Origin: Haberlea rhodopensis
Lineage: Eukaryota; Streptophyta; Magnoliopsida; Lamiales; Gesneriaceae
Assembly: GCA_907163345.1 (NCBI GenBank)
Contig: CAJQUN010000335.1
Span: forward strand, 558,001 to 622,000
Direction: 5' to 3'
Length of the DNA stretch: 64,000 nt
Shown here: positions 23,869 through 35,590 of the stretch, piece by piece
Layout of the letters: every line of letters starts with the position of its first letter
How positions within the stretch are numbered: the stretch's first letter is position 1
Program-made: the position numbers and the translations under genes
Notes under the pieces: model-generated
Database searches by the model: none
What the model was told of the DNA's origin: nothing
What the model saw: only the letters and a program-made list of their open reading frames with translations

Positions 23869-23919
23869 GACCTCCTATGAATTCATCAGTAACCTAGGAC
23901 TTCTACAGAATATAAAAAC
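23869..23919 (-). repeat. Inverted 51-bp piece of viral leader at the right end of copy B
   Basis: After GTTTTTATAT the sequence switches to the reverse complement of the leader that should follow (GACCTCCTATGAATTC through ATATAAAAAC). The same stretch is in normal orientation at the end of copy A (about 7150-7200) and the start of copy B (14620-14650). The last bases ATAAAAAC coincide with the first bases of the truncated copia LTR. Confidence 0.85.
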
Positions 23920-24150
23920 ATCTACCGGGTGAAGAACTCTACCGGATGAAGACACCCACCGGGTGAAGACATCTACCGGACTGAGATAAGCACTGGATAA
24001 AGACATCTACCGGGTGAAGACATCTACCGGACTGAGATAAGCACTGGATAAAAAACATCTACTGGAATAGACATCTACTGTATTATTAATCCACCGGATA
24101 AAGACATCCACCGGATAAAGACTTCCACCGGATAAAGACATCTACTGCAT
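23913..24150 (+). repeat. Tandem ~20-24-bp array (ACATCTACCGG / CCACCGGATAAAG) in outer copia LTR
   Basis: About ten degenerate units alternating CATCTACCGGGTGAAG and CCACCGGATAAAGACAT. The same array is in the 3' LTR at about 45316-45615. It lies in the presumed U3, where it could serve as an enhancer array; function is inference. Confidence 0.85.
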
Positions 24151-25032
24151 GAAGTTTTTCATCAAGTCTTACCAACACCTACCGAGTTAAAGAGTACGAC
24201 TGGATATTGAAGTTACAAGACCAGTAGAAGTAAATCCAGCAGCGGATTGAAGAAATAAGACAAAGTAAATACAATTCAGTCTGACATAAGTACAACAGAG
24301 CGACGAGCACTACGAAATCATCGCCACCAATTCCGTCAGATTGTAAGAGCCGTTGCTGAACAAAAATGGAAGGAAGATAAAAAGAAGAAGAAAATAGATT
24401 CTACGCTAAACCTTCCTTACCAAGAAAGTTTACCGTTGGAAAAGAAATCTATAAATACAGATGCTGAATGAATGAAGAAAGAAAAGTGTTGAATCCACGG
24501 ACAATCGAATATTCTATACATTCAAACAGATAAATTTATCAAGTCATAATTCACTGAAGATTCAGCTAGAGCAAGGAACACCTAATGGTATATCAAAGAT
24601 CAAGTTAAAATTGGTGTACTGCTAAAAGATCGTTCAAGAACACTCAAAACGTACAAGTGTAATAGTCATTCAAAGGAGTGTTAGATAGTTTACATTGTAA
24701 ACAAATCATATACATTGTGTTGCTAGGAGTTTAGGCTAAGCTGTGTGAAAGCCTAAGGAGGTTGTATACTGTAAAGTGTAAACCAAAGTCTTCTAGTGTA
24801 TCCTTCCTGCAAAGGAAGAAGGGGAGACGTAGAAACGTTGTGCTTCGAACTTCCAGAAACAATCTCTGTGTGATATACTTGCTTTTTATTATTTACTTTA
24901 GTTAACTCACAAGTGCAGCAGACGTATTCCGCACTTCACTTAGTGTCTGCTGACTTGCTTATTTGATTGAGAAGCTACTGCATCACTTAACAGTTTGCAG
25001 TAATCAGTCGAAGATCAGAATTTGAGGGCAGT

Positions 25033-26942
25033 GTTTATGTAATGCCTCGATTTGTTTTATACACGTGTGATATGATTCTGGTGTAATTATATCACTTGGC
25101 AGTATGATAATGGGGGTTCGGGTGGAACCAAGAATGAATGAATACATGTATGAAATGATATATGGCAAGGGCAATGAATGAAACATGGTGTACAATGATT
25201 TAATAACATATCAAGTAACATGAATTAGTAGGCATTTGAATATGCATGTGAATTGAATTTGAATTGGAGTTTCATTTGAATTTGGATTTCATCTTAAGTA
25301 CATGTTTATGTCATTAACTCCAAATGATATGATAACAAATGATTTAGGGAACTAATGACCTTATATCAAGGTGATTTAGGGAGGAGAATCACATAGTTCT
25401 CATTTTACACCTACTAAAACACTACACAAGCTCCTCTCCATCTCTTTCAAGTTCTTGTTGGTTTGAGCTTGGAATTCACTTGTGAATTGAGCTAGGAAGT
25501 TGTGTGAAGTGAAATTGTACCATCTTGGTAAGGAATTTATGTTTTTCACTTGAATTGTGTAGTTGGTGTTGAAGTATGTGAATTTGAATACCAAATGTTT
25601 GTGCTTAGAATCATAACTTGTTTCTAGGCCAAGAATTTGATGCTATAATGTTAGAAACATGTTTATATGATCCTAGGGATTGCATGATATGTGGTTAAAT
25701 GATAGGAAATGAATTGTGCAAGAAATACCATGAAGATATGCTTGAAATCGCCATGGTTTGAAATGTTCGAAGCGCAGAGATCGATCGGTAAGGATTTCCG
25801 ATCGATCGACGCTGACAGAAACATTTTAAGGCGGTTTGAGCATGAGGCGATCGATCGGTGCATGTGGCGATCGATCGGTGCTTTTGTTCGATCGATCGGT
25901 GAAGTGAACAGTTCGGCGATCGATCGAGAATCCGGGGCGATCGATCGGTGATGGCAGAATGTTGAAAAATGTTATATTTTTGTAGAATTTGATTTTAATG
26001 CCTATGATAACATGATATATTGTTGGCATTGTTGTAGCATCATCTCAGGGGACGGGACAACGAGGCACTTAGCCAGTGACGCCTAATTTAACTCGTTTGT
26101 GTCGCAGTACAGGTACGTGTTGACGTACGGAGTATAGATATGATGTGATGATGATGTTATGGTTTTGGTATCATATGATTTATATTATCTTTGTGTCATA
26201 TGATTGGTAGTATCATATGCATGTGCATACATGGATTTCATATGATTGGAATGGATGCCTTGATAGATATGTGTATATGCTTTGGTAAGATCAGTGCCTT
26301 GATAGATATGCCTGGTGTGGTATATGCTTTGGCTGGGATCGTTGCCACGATAGATATACTACATATGCTTTGGCTTGAGAGATATATACGTCTGGTTTGG
26401 GTATATGCTCTGGCTATTATCACAGATGAGTATCGTACTATGATATGTGCTGCTAATATGAAGATGTGATGTAGTTCCACTGACATATTGAGCTGAATAG
26501 GCATATCATATGGGGCTCGTGATAATAGGGTGATTGTTGAGAAATGTCATGACATGGTGCATTTGTTGATGCATGATACAGAACATTCACATTAGATGCT
26601 TTATTGTGCTTTATCATTGATATTAATATTGTGTTTTGATATCGCACTGAGATATTTGTTATCTATACTCACGTTGTGTGAATGTTTCTGTAGGGACTCA
26701 TAAACGTGGGGAGACGGGATATGAGTCATTTTCCGCTGCGAGCTGAACCACTGCTTAGGAGTTATCTTGTACTAGGTTGTTGTTTATGCATATGATGTGT
26801 AGTTGATAGGTTTGAAGAAACCCTGTAACAACTTAACTAGTAAGATACTCTTAATCAGGTGTATGTTATTACTTAATTCAGACTCACAGATGTATGTTAA
26901 TCGAATACATAATGGATTAAGTAACGAGGACCCCACAGTTTA
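25033..26942. mobile_element. Solo LTR, probably Ty3/gypsy (25038-26937), TSD GTTTA
   Basis: TGTAATGCCTCG at 25038 to GAGGACCCCACA at 26937, flanked by GTTTA at 25033-25037 and 26938-26942. The uninterrupted site is seen in the 3' LTR of the outer copia near 46493. No coding content. Contains the GATCGATC cluster at 25775-25950. Assignment to gypsy rests on termini and size. Confidence 0.85.
25775..25950. repeat. Cluster of palindromic CGATCGATCG motifs
   Basis: Six or so copies of GATCGATCGG or close variants spaced 20-50 bp apart within the solo LTR. Translates as RSIDR repeats in several frames, which are not genes. A similar cluster occurs at 60150-60415 in a different LTR. Confidence 0.8.
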
Positions 26943-26982
26943 TTCAACCCCCCCTTCTAAACACGCCTCCGATCCTAACAAG

Positions 26983-26994
26983 TGGTATCAGAGC
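26983..26994 (+). promoter_or_regulatory. tRNA-Met primer-binding site, outer copia
   Basis: TGGTATCAGAGC two bases after the end of the 5' LTR, as usual for copia elements. Confidence 0.9.
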
Positions 26995-27030
26995 AGGTTC
27001 TTCTCATTCTTGAGATATATTAAAGTTCAG

Positions 27031-28900
27031 ATGGCATCATTCAGCAAGATCCCTATGTTCAAGAAGGATGAGTATGATGACTGGAGAATCCGTATGCAAG
27101 CACATATAAGTGCTCAAGATGATGATATGTGATACGTGATTACTAATGGACCCATGAAGGTTATGAAAATCAATACAGCTGCCTCTATCACAACTGGTGA
27201 ACCACAGATGGTAGAGAAGGAAAGATCTCAGTGGTCAAATGAAGAAAGAAAGAAGGCCAATCTGGACAATGTTGCAAAGGACATTTTGTTCAAAACCTTG
27301 GACAAAAAATATGTTCAACAAGATCAAAATGTGTCCCACAGCAAAAGACATCTGGGAGAAGATTGCTCAACTTTGCGAAGGAAATGATCAAACAAAAGAG
27401 AACAAGCTCACTATGGCATTACAGAAGTTTGAGCACATCAAGATGACAAATGGAGAGAATCTCAACGAATATGATGAGAGAGTGACTGGTATAATCAATG
27501 AACTTAGCAGTCTGGGTAAGGAGTTACCCAACAGAGAAGTCATTCTCAAGGTGATGAGAGGTCTCCCAAGAGAATGGGATGTCAAGACAATTGCAATGAG
27601 AGAGTCGAAGGACATAAACAAGATAGATCTACATGATCTATTTGCTGACTTAAAAGCTTATGAATTTGAACTAGGTATCCGGGTGGAAGGTGAACCCAGT
27701 ACCAGTCAACCAACCAAAGCTCTCACTGCATCGGAGTCCCTGTCTACTTCTACAGAGATGACTCCAGAAAAGATGTGTAATGATGCTATGGCAATGTTCG
27801 TGAAGAAGTTTTGGAAATTTATGAAGAAGAACCAGAAATCTTATCAATCATATCCTCGAAGGCAGAGTTCCAAGGGAAAGTAAGAAGAAGAAGAGCGAGT
27901 GTGCTTCAACTGCCTCAAACCGGGGCACTTCATTGCAGACTGTCCTAAACCCAAGAAGGATGATTACAAAAGAGAAGCCAAGGATTACAGAAAATCCAAG
28001 GAAACCAGAAGATCATCCATAAGGGACAGAGATCAAAAAGTATTGATGGCGGAAGAAAGCAAAAGCAAATGGGCTGATTCTGAGTCAGAGTCAGAAGAAT
28101 CAACGAGCTCATCAAGCGAGAGTGAAGATGAAGAAGTCCACTGCTTAATGGCAAATGATGAGATTGAGGTACACGAGTCTAACCTATCTGAATTTACACA
28201 TAGTGAACCTACCAATGCATTACAGGACATGATCAATGAGTATCGGATGTTATATGAATCCTTTGAAAGCTATAAGACTGAGCACTCAATCCCAACTGAA
28301 ACGCATAAAAACAAACTTGATTGTGAACAATCGAGGGAGTTGAACTTCTTAAGAGAAACATCCAGTCTCCTAGTGAAAGAAAGAGATGAAGCCAAGTGTG
28401 CTTACCAGAAACTTAGCAAACTGGTTAGCACTTGGAATGCGTCTACTACTAGAAAGGATGAAATGCTTGAGTCTATAAGGTTTGCTGGTGATTTAACCGG
28501 CATAGGCTATAATAGCAATGACGACAGTTCATCTGGAAACGAACCTCAACTGTGTCTAACAAAAAGCAAGGTTCAACCAATGAACTTTGTAAGATCTAGC
28601 ACAGTATATGACCCTTATGAACTGGTTAAAGAACCTGTTAAAGCAACACTCATCAAGGAACAGGCACATCATAGGGGTATCGGTTATGTAGAACCACTCA
28701 AAGAGGCTAAACCGAGGCAAAAGTTCAGAAATGAACTTAAACCCACTGGTCGAGCAGCTAGAGAGGTTAAACCCAACTGGACTACAACTATAAGCCTGTC
28801 CAAAAGAGGTATATGCTCTATAACAGGAACTACAAACCAAGAGCACATGCATACACTCATTATCACACTACACAGTCAATATCATCACCATCATTTATGA
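27031..28900 (+). pseudogene. Outer copia gag (UBN2 and CCHC knuckle)
   Basis: ATG at 27031 (MASFSKIPMF). An in-frame TGA follows at about 27130, a frame change near 27300, then an open stretch to 27883 with the UBN2 gag region (ENKLTMALQKFEHIKM, LPREWDVKTIAM). After a stop, 27899-28900 carries CFNCLKPGHFIADC (CCHC), a basic stretch, a Ser-Glu-rich acidic stretch and a linker. Gag forms the virus-like particle and binds RNA in active elements. Confidence 0.85.
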
Positions 28901-31298
28901 ATGCACACACATTTCAGAACACACACCGACCTAAGCCACTCAGGGTCATACAAGTGTGGGTTCCGAAAGGACTAATCCTGCCCGGACACAAGTAGGATTG
29001 GGTACCAATCATTCTTTCGCTTTAATTGCAGATATCTAGAGTCCAGCAAGTTCGAAGCTCAGAGTGGTTTCTGGACAGTGGATGCTCTAGACATATGACA
29101 GGGAATGCTACCCTGCTGTCCGAACTGATCGACATCTCAGGACCAAAAATAACATTTGGGGACAACGCGAAAGGTAGAACCGTGGGTAAGGGTAAGATTA
29201 TCCATGGTAACGTTATCATCAAAGACATTTTGCTAGTAGAAAACTTATGCTACAATTTAATTAGTATCAGTCAATTATGTGACAATGGCTATTCAGTAGA
29301 ATTCAACCAACACACCTGCACAATTAAGACTGATGATGGTAATACTCTAATCGTAGGAAAAAGGCATGAGAACACCTATTTGATCGATTGGAACTTTAAT
29401 CAACCTGCCTCCCCTATTTGCTTTGCTGCTTTGAATTACTCCAAAAATTGGCTTTGGCACAAGCGATTGAGTCACTTAAACTTTAAAACTATTGCCAGTC
29501 TTCGTAAACTTGACCTGGTTGTTGGACTGCCCCAAATCGAGTTCTCAAAAGATAAGATCTGTTCCTCCTGCCAATTGGGTAAGCAAATCAGATCCACCTT
29601 AAAGAACAAAGGGAGTAAATCTTCTTCTCGGTGCCTAGAGTTGCTGCACATGGATCTTTTTGGTCCTATACCAGTAACAAGTCTAGGGGGAATGAAGTAC
29701 ACTCTAGTGTTGATAGATGATTACTCTCGTTTTACGTGGGTCTTATTTCTGAGTGGTAAAGATCAGGCTACTCCAAAGCTGATCAAGCTACTCAAGAGAC
29801 TACAAAATGAGAAATCATATGGGATATATAGAATTCGCAGTGACAAGGGTACATAATTTACTAATCAATCACTCGAATCATATCTAGATGACCTAGGTAT
29901 CAAACATGAATACTATGCTGCAAGAACACCACAGCAAAACGGAGTTGCTGAACGTAGGAACCGCACTTTGAAAGAAGCTGCGCGAACTATGCTAGCAGAA
30001 TCCAATATATCGTAGAGGTTTTGGGCAGAAGCAGTCAACACAGCTTGTTATACGCAAAACAGATCAATGATTAATAAACGAGCAGACAAAACTCCATATG
30101 AGATCTGGAATGACAGTAAGCCAAACATTTCTTATTTCCATATGTTTGGTTGCAAATGCTTTATACACAACAATGGAAAAACTCATCTCGCCGCTTTTGA
30201 TGCTAAATCTAATGCTGGAATATTTCTTGGCTATTCTACTGTTAGTAAAGCTTTCAGAGTATTCAACAACAGGACTCTTACTGTAGAACAATCCATTCAT
30301 GTTAAATTTGATGAGTCTGCAGATAACACTGGAAACAACTTGCGAATCAACAATTTGAGCAATCGACTGGAAAACACAGTCATTGATGATCCAAGTGATG
30401 AAGAAGAAAAGCCAAATAGAAGGATTGACTGCAGCTTAGAGCCAGAAGTTCCAGAAGCACAGGCAGACGAACCTGCTGATCAACAGGAACTAAAACCTAC
30501 TGACACTGGAACCAGGCTGATTCCTACTGCAGTGGATGGAGACAATGCACACAATGAACCAGCCGATTCTCCTGAGCAACCATCCAAAATCACTACAACT
30601 GAAGAAGTCAATCCCCTTGGACCTCCGCTCCGGTGGAAGAAGGATCATCCACCCGGGCAGGTCATCGGTAACCCTCTTGCTCCTCTGCGTACCAGAGGAC
30701 AGATGATCAATGAATTCCTTCATACATCATTCATTTCTCACATAGAACCTAAGAATATTGATGAAGCTATTCTAGATCCTAGCTGGGTAGAAGCAATGCA
30801 GGAAGAGCTGAATCAATTTCAGAGGAATAATGTCTGGCATTTAGTTCCACGTCCATCACATCACACAGTAATTGGCACTAAATGGGTTTTTAGAAACAAG
30901 TTAGATGAGAATGGTGCAGTAATCAGGAATAAAGCAAGATTAGTTGCACAGGGATACAGGCAGGAAGAAGGCATTGATTTCGATGAAACCTTTGCCCCTG
31001 TAGCCCGATTAGAAGCTATTCACATATTTCTTGCCTTTGCTGCATTTATGGACTTCAAAGTCTATCAGATGGACGTTAAGAGTGCTTTTCTTAATGGTAA
31101 TCTCAATGAAGAAGTTTATGTTGAACAACCCCCTGGATTTGAAAGTCATCTGCAACCCTCTTATGTTTATCATCTGAACAAAGCTTTGTATGGTCTGAAG
31201 CAAGCTCCTCGTGCATGGTATGAAACGCTGTCAAAATACTTGATTGAACACGACTTCACCATTGACACTGTGGATAAAACTTTATTCAAATTTACAAA

Positions 31299-32465
31299 TG
31301 TTAGGATCGGTCCAGAGTGTTTAGAGGGTGGGGGGTGAATGAACACTCCTTCTAAAATTTAATCCCTTGTGATTTCTTTCGGATTAGTGAAAGAAATCTG
31401 TTTCTTAATCAACTCTTATATAGAACAGACCACTGAATGTATAAGTGCGGAACGGTCTGATCTTATATTTGTAAGAGCGACTCGATGGCTTGAATGAAAG
31501 AACAAGTGTAGAAAGACAAGGACACAGAAAATGTTTCTGGAAGTTCGAAGGTGGTGTAATCCTTCTACGTCTCCCATTCTTCCAATTAAGGAAGGTTTAT
31601 ACTAGAAGACTTTGATTTATACAATTCTGTTGTACAAACCCGATTCAGGCTGGATTTACCCCACTACCAGTCTGAAACTCCTAGTCACTCGATCTGTTTA
31701 GACACTCTCTGTCTGACAGTTACAATTTGTTTCTCACTTCTGTTTTTCAATACCAACTACACAAGATGCGCACAGTGATCCTAAATGATCAAATATTACA
31801 AAGTAATCGTGCTTAAGAATAATTTCAGCTCGAGAGCTTCTGAGCTTGTAAGCTTGTGCAGATTTGCTTTCTTGTGCGTTTTTCGATTGATCAGTCTCTC
31901 GTGTCCTTGTATATCTGTCTCTGTATTGTTGTTGCATCCTTTTATAGTTGTATGTACCAACGACATTATTTCCCTTAATGTGCAACTCTTGACTCTGCTT
32001 ATTCTCTGAGTAAGCTACAGTCTTCTTCTTCAGGATACTTGCCGTTCTGGTTCATGCTTTCGGCGACTGTCAGGTAAGCTCTTCTTTGTCTTCTTACCTT
32101 TTATGGCAATCTTCAGTCTTTGGTCCTTTGTAGCATTAATTACGACATTTAATGCTACAATAAATAGCCGTTAATGATTCGGACTGAAGAGCCAATCTTT
32201 ATACATCCTTGGCTATCTGAAGCTTCGATCTAGTCAGTCTGATATCCATCGATCCGGTCTGATATGTGATATGTCTTATCAACTTGTTCTGTTTTGAGCT
32301 ATCGATCTGGTCAGTCTGATTACCCTCGATCCGGTCTGATATGCTTTGACATCTTATCAGCTTGATCTGTTTTGGGCGATCGATCTGGTCAGTCTGATTT
32401 CTCTCGATCCGGTCTGATATGTTTTGTCATCTTTAAAATCTCATCGATAAGGTTCGGAACTAACA
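31299..32465 (-). repeat. 3' LTR of inner copia
   Basis: 1167 bp, TGTTAG...CTAACA ends. Almost identical to the partner LTR; the main difference is about 27 bp missing near 32206 relative to the other copy. Contains the shared hairpin block at about 31525-31645. Confidence 0.95.
32218..32425 (-). repeat. Tandem ~72-76-bp array in inner copia LTR
   Basis: Three units built from GATCTGGTCAGTCTGAT and CGATCCGGTCTGATATG; the other LTR carries the same array at about 40010-40225. Words CAGTCTGAT and GATCCGG are shared with the solo LTR array at 15610-15765. Confidence 0.85.
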
Positions 32466-32482
32466 AATTCCCCCTTTTTGAT
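32466..32482 (-). promoter_or_regulatory. Polypurine tract of inner copia
   Basis: Minus strand reads AAAAAGGGGGAATT directly before the 3' LTR; primes plus-strand DNA in active elements. The outer element has a closely similar tract at 45253-45266. Confidence 0.8.
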
Positions 32483-32725
32483 GATGACAAAACCTAGCTT
32501 CCAAGTCTTTTTAACCAGTCTTATAAGAACTCTCAAGCGTATACTTTCGGATCGATTACTTCTTCTTGTTCAAAATAAATGAACATAATTAAGTTGGATC
32601 GATTAAGTCTTTTATTATTAAGCCTTTTAGTTTAGTTCAAAATAAATGAACAAGGACTTAACAAAGAAAGATTTTCTTTATTGATCAACAGTCTTGCATA
32701 CAGACAGTCTGAATATATAAACAAT

Positions 32726-35185
32726 CTATTTTCTTGAAGACTGAGACTGATGCGGCATGAAGTCTATTTTCTTTTCCCCATTTTTGTCAGCAGCAATCTC
32801 TTGGAGAAAATCTACAACTTGTGTTAGCTGAGCGCTGATAGCGTCAAGACGAGTATCTTGAGCGCGAAGGGAGTTGGCGACGGATGCTCTGACTTCAGTG
32901 GCCAGCTCGATCTGCTCTTTTCTCAGGCTGTTCTTATAAGTGGCTTGCTGAGAGAACAAATCGTTCAGTCCTCGTTGAAGGCTGTCGATACTGGCTGTCA
33001 TATTCTCTTTGAATGAATCAAAGTCCAAAGCTGTAAGCCTCTGACCTTGATGAACTTCTAGAACACGTTGAGAGAGTGACATGTAGTTGTCAGATAGGTG
33101 CTGAAGAGTCCTTGCCAGAAATGGAGGTGCATCAGATTGTCGGCTTGGAGAGTGATCTGATGACGACAAAGCATGATCATCTTCTTCAGCAATCGGCACA
33201 AGTGAAGATACAGCAGCTTGGTGACTTTCGGACCGGATCAAGGTGACCAGATCCGAAGAAAATGCTTGTAAGAAAGCCATATCTTCATCTGATTGGACTG
33301 GAGGAGTGCTGGGTCTGGAAGGCTCCTCAAGTTGTAGAGCTGCAACAACAGTGGATACCACCAGATCCGGATCGACGAACTCTGGTGCGCCAACTGTTTC
33401 AAGTTCTGCGGGTGGACTGATGTGAACGTGGGAGTCTGACGATCCCAATGGAATAGATGTTGTTGGAGAGTCCAACAAAACATTCAGGGGTTCATCTTCT
33501 GTAGCAGATGGAGCATTAGGCAATGGCTGCTCCGCTGTCTGATCTGCGACTATGTCTGCAGTCTGATCTACTTCGCGATCTGCAGTCTGTTCTGCTGCTC
33601 GAGAGGGAATAACCTCAATGAAAGGTTCTGCCAGAGTCTTGCTGGCAGAGGGATGATCCGGGCTGGTTGCTGGAGTGGATATGCTGATTTTCTATCGTTG
33701 AAATCGGACAGCTAACTGGAGAGCATGAATATCCATCTCTAATTGAGCAATAACAGCCCCATCGTCTCTGGCAGTTGGAACATTCGAATCGAAGTTTGCT
33801 TTCTTAGCAGTTAAGAGCAGAGTCGCCAGTCTGAATCTTTGATTGGCCTTGAATAGCTCTTTGCGCTGCACAGCAATCCGAACATCATCGGTCTCTGTCC
33901 CCTTCAGAACTTCTTCTTCCATTTTCTGAAGGCATTTGAGTTTGCCGAAGAACATCTCAATGTGGTTGATCGTTCTGTATTCGACGTACTCATCAAAAAC
34001 CACAATGAGCTCCTTCACTCTCTCTTCAACGTCCTCCATAGCAATATCAATTGCTGTCTGTGCTGCAGATTTGGGCTTAGAGGAAAGTGGTTCGAAGAGA
34101 ATGGTTTTGCCCTTGCCGGTGGAGGGAGGGGACTTGATCCCGGATTGGATATAGTCTCCCAACTCAGTGATAACAATCCCTTTCACCACGGGAATGGCAG
34201 AGGGGACTCGCATGGTTACATTTGGTGCAGTGGTTGAAGTGGTTGAGATTTGGGTTGTAGGTTGGGGTGCAGGGGTGGCTTTTGTTGGAGGCAATATGGG
34301 TAAGGCTTTTGGTTTGGTAATCTGGGTTCTTGGATTCTTGGGAAGAGGCTTGGTTGGTGGCGAGGGAGCAGACTGAGTTTCTTCAGAGTCAGTCTGGATG
34401 GTTAACTTTCGCTTGACTCGTGGTTTGCGAGCAGCAGCCTGGGCTTCTCCCTCCTCAATCTTGACAGCCACCAGATCGGTGGGAGTAGGTGGAGCACTCT
34501 TGGACTTCAGCAGTGCTAGTCCTTTGGATTTGAGAATCTTGAAGGGACTCAGAACAGACTGCTTCCCTAGCTCAATGTCCAAAGTTTCTAGGAACTTGCT
34601 GAGAGGAACAGCAAAGCAGACGGCCTGTTTGGAGGCGATCACTGTTTCCATCAGAACTCCAAAAAGAATCACGGACCAGTTCATCTTCTGTCCGGAAACA
34701 ATAGCAGCCATGGCCCTGAACTTCTCGGCAGTGGCGGCGTCAAAACTCCCAGCTTTGCCCAATAATGGCTTGCCCACAATTTCGCATAGCACCTGGAAAT
34801 GAAATAGCATTTCTTTCTTTTTGAATGAGGGCTGCAGGCGATGGCCAAAAATAGAAATCTTCCCATGAAGAGCTGTGAGAGAGGCTTGAGGAATCTGCCC
34901 AAACTCAGTCAGTCCGAAGTTGGGTAGTCCAAAGGTCTTGGCCAGCGTCATCAGCGAGATTTCAAAAGTTTTGCCCTTGACAGATGTGGAGATGAATGAC
35001 TTCTGGGATATGGCATTGGCAAACAGTTGACGAATCTCCGACTCGTAAACCAGTGTGCCACACTCCAAAAAGTTTCTCAATCCAGACGATTCCAAAGCTC
35101 GGAAAATGGAAACCATCTCTGAATCTTCAGCCCTGTAAATGTCATTGAACTCAACAGAGAGAGAGTTGTGAGTTATGGTAGCCAT
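32726..35185 (-). pseudogene. Inner copia post-pol protein (putative plant-transposon-domain plus coiled coil)
   Basis: Frame 35185-33692 (497 codons) starts MATITHNSLSVEFNDIY, has a globular N-terminal part (YESEIRQLFANA, FGLPNFGLTEF), a Pro/Thr/Lys-rich middle and a helical end. One stop at 33692 separates it from an in-frame downstream part to 32726 (from 33523 by ATG) with Ser/Asp-rich and heptad-like helical sequence (LQHLSDNYMSLSQRVLEV, LDAISAQLTQVVDFLQEI). SIRE-type elements carry an env-like frame here, but no signal peptide or membrane segment is seen. Resembles the uncharacterised plant transposon-associated domain found in such elements. Confidence 0.7.
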
Positions 35186-35590
35186 TGGAGTAAAATGGAA
35201 AAAGTATACGAAAAGTTTTGAGGGAAGATGAGGGAGTTAGAGAGCAGACAGGCGGTAAATGATAAAAAGTGAATGAAAATGAAATGTTCAGCCCGCTAAA
35301 TAAGAGAGAGAAGACACGTGTCTTTATCTCGAAGACTGATAAATAAATAATTCAAAATAAACGGTCAGGATAAAAGAAAGATAAGGCGGTTAAAATGCAA
35401 TCAGTCCGGGCTGTTTTTTTGTTTTAAATACAAAATAAAAGATTTATTGTCCAGACAGATCATAGGATAACATCAGATTGACATAGATCGGTCTGAAAGT
35501 TCGGACCGGTCTGTATCTTTCTAAACATTGTATTATCGATCTGTGCCAACAAAATTCTTTAAGCGCGAGAAGAAGAGAACATCTTAACTA

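Larger units (their letters stand above)
14620..23911 (+). mobile_element. Endogenous pararetrovirus (Caulimoviridae), copy B
   Basis: Same genome as copy A on the other strand, nearly identical base for base. Order: leader end, primer site (14653-14665), leader of about 100 bases, movement protein from 14769, polyprotein 17497-21874, transactivator-like 21867-23227, promoter near 23479, leader, and a 51-bp inverted leader piece at the right end. The first ~108 bp (14620-14727) has no partner at the inner end of copy A, so it forms the spacer of the inverted repeat. A 1702-bp solo LTR interrupts the movement protein. Private single-base indels differ from those in A. Confidence 0.9.
23912..26980 (+). 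repeat. 5' LTR of outer copia, truncated and interrupted
   Basis: Matches the 3' LTR (45267-46535) from about its base 113 onward. The region 23912-25037 plus 26943-26980 is LTR; between lies a solo LTR insertion. Ends GATCCTAACA at 26980, directly before the primer site. Confidence 0.9.

Noticed and set aside
23913..24150. CRISPR-like regular repeats
   Set aside because: Units are degenerate, adjacent without unique spacers, and lie in a plant retrotransposon LTR present twice in the window.
25709..26029. Frames with repeated RSID/DRS residues on both strands
   Set aside because: They are translations of the palindromic GATCGATCG cluster inside a solo LTR; both strands look similar because the motif is self-complementary.
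31734..32009. 83- and 74-codon frames repeated at 39507-39782
   Set aside because: They are LTR sequence duplicated in the two LTRs of the inner copia element, without codon bias or domains.
33962..34802. Plus-strand frames antisense to the inner post-pol gene
   Set aside because: Shadows of the 497-codon minus-strand frame; composition follows its codon pattern.
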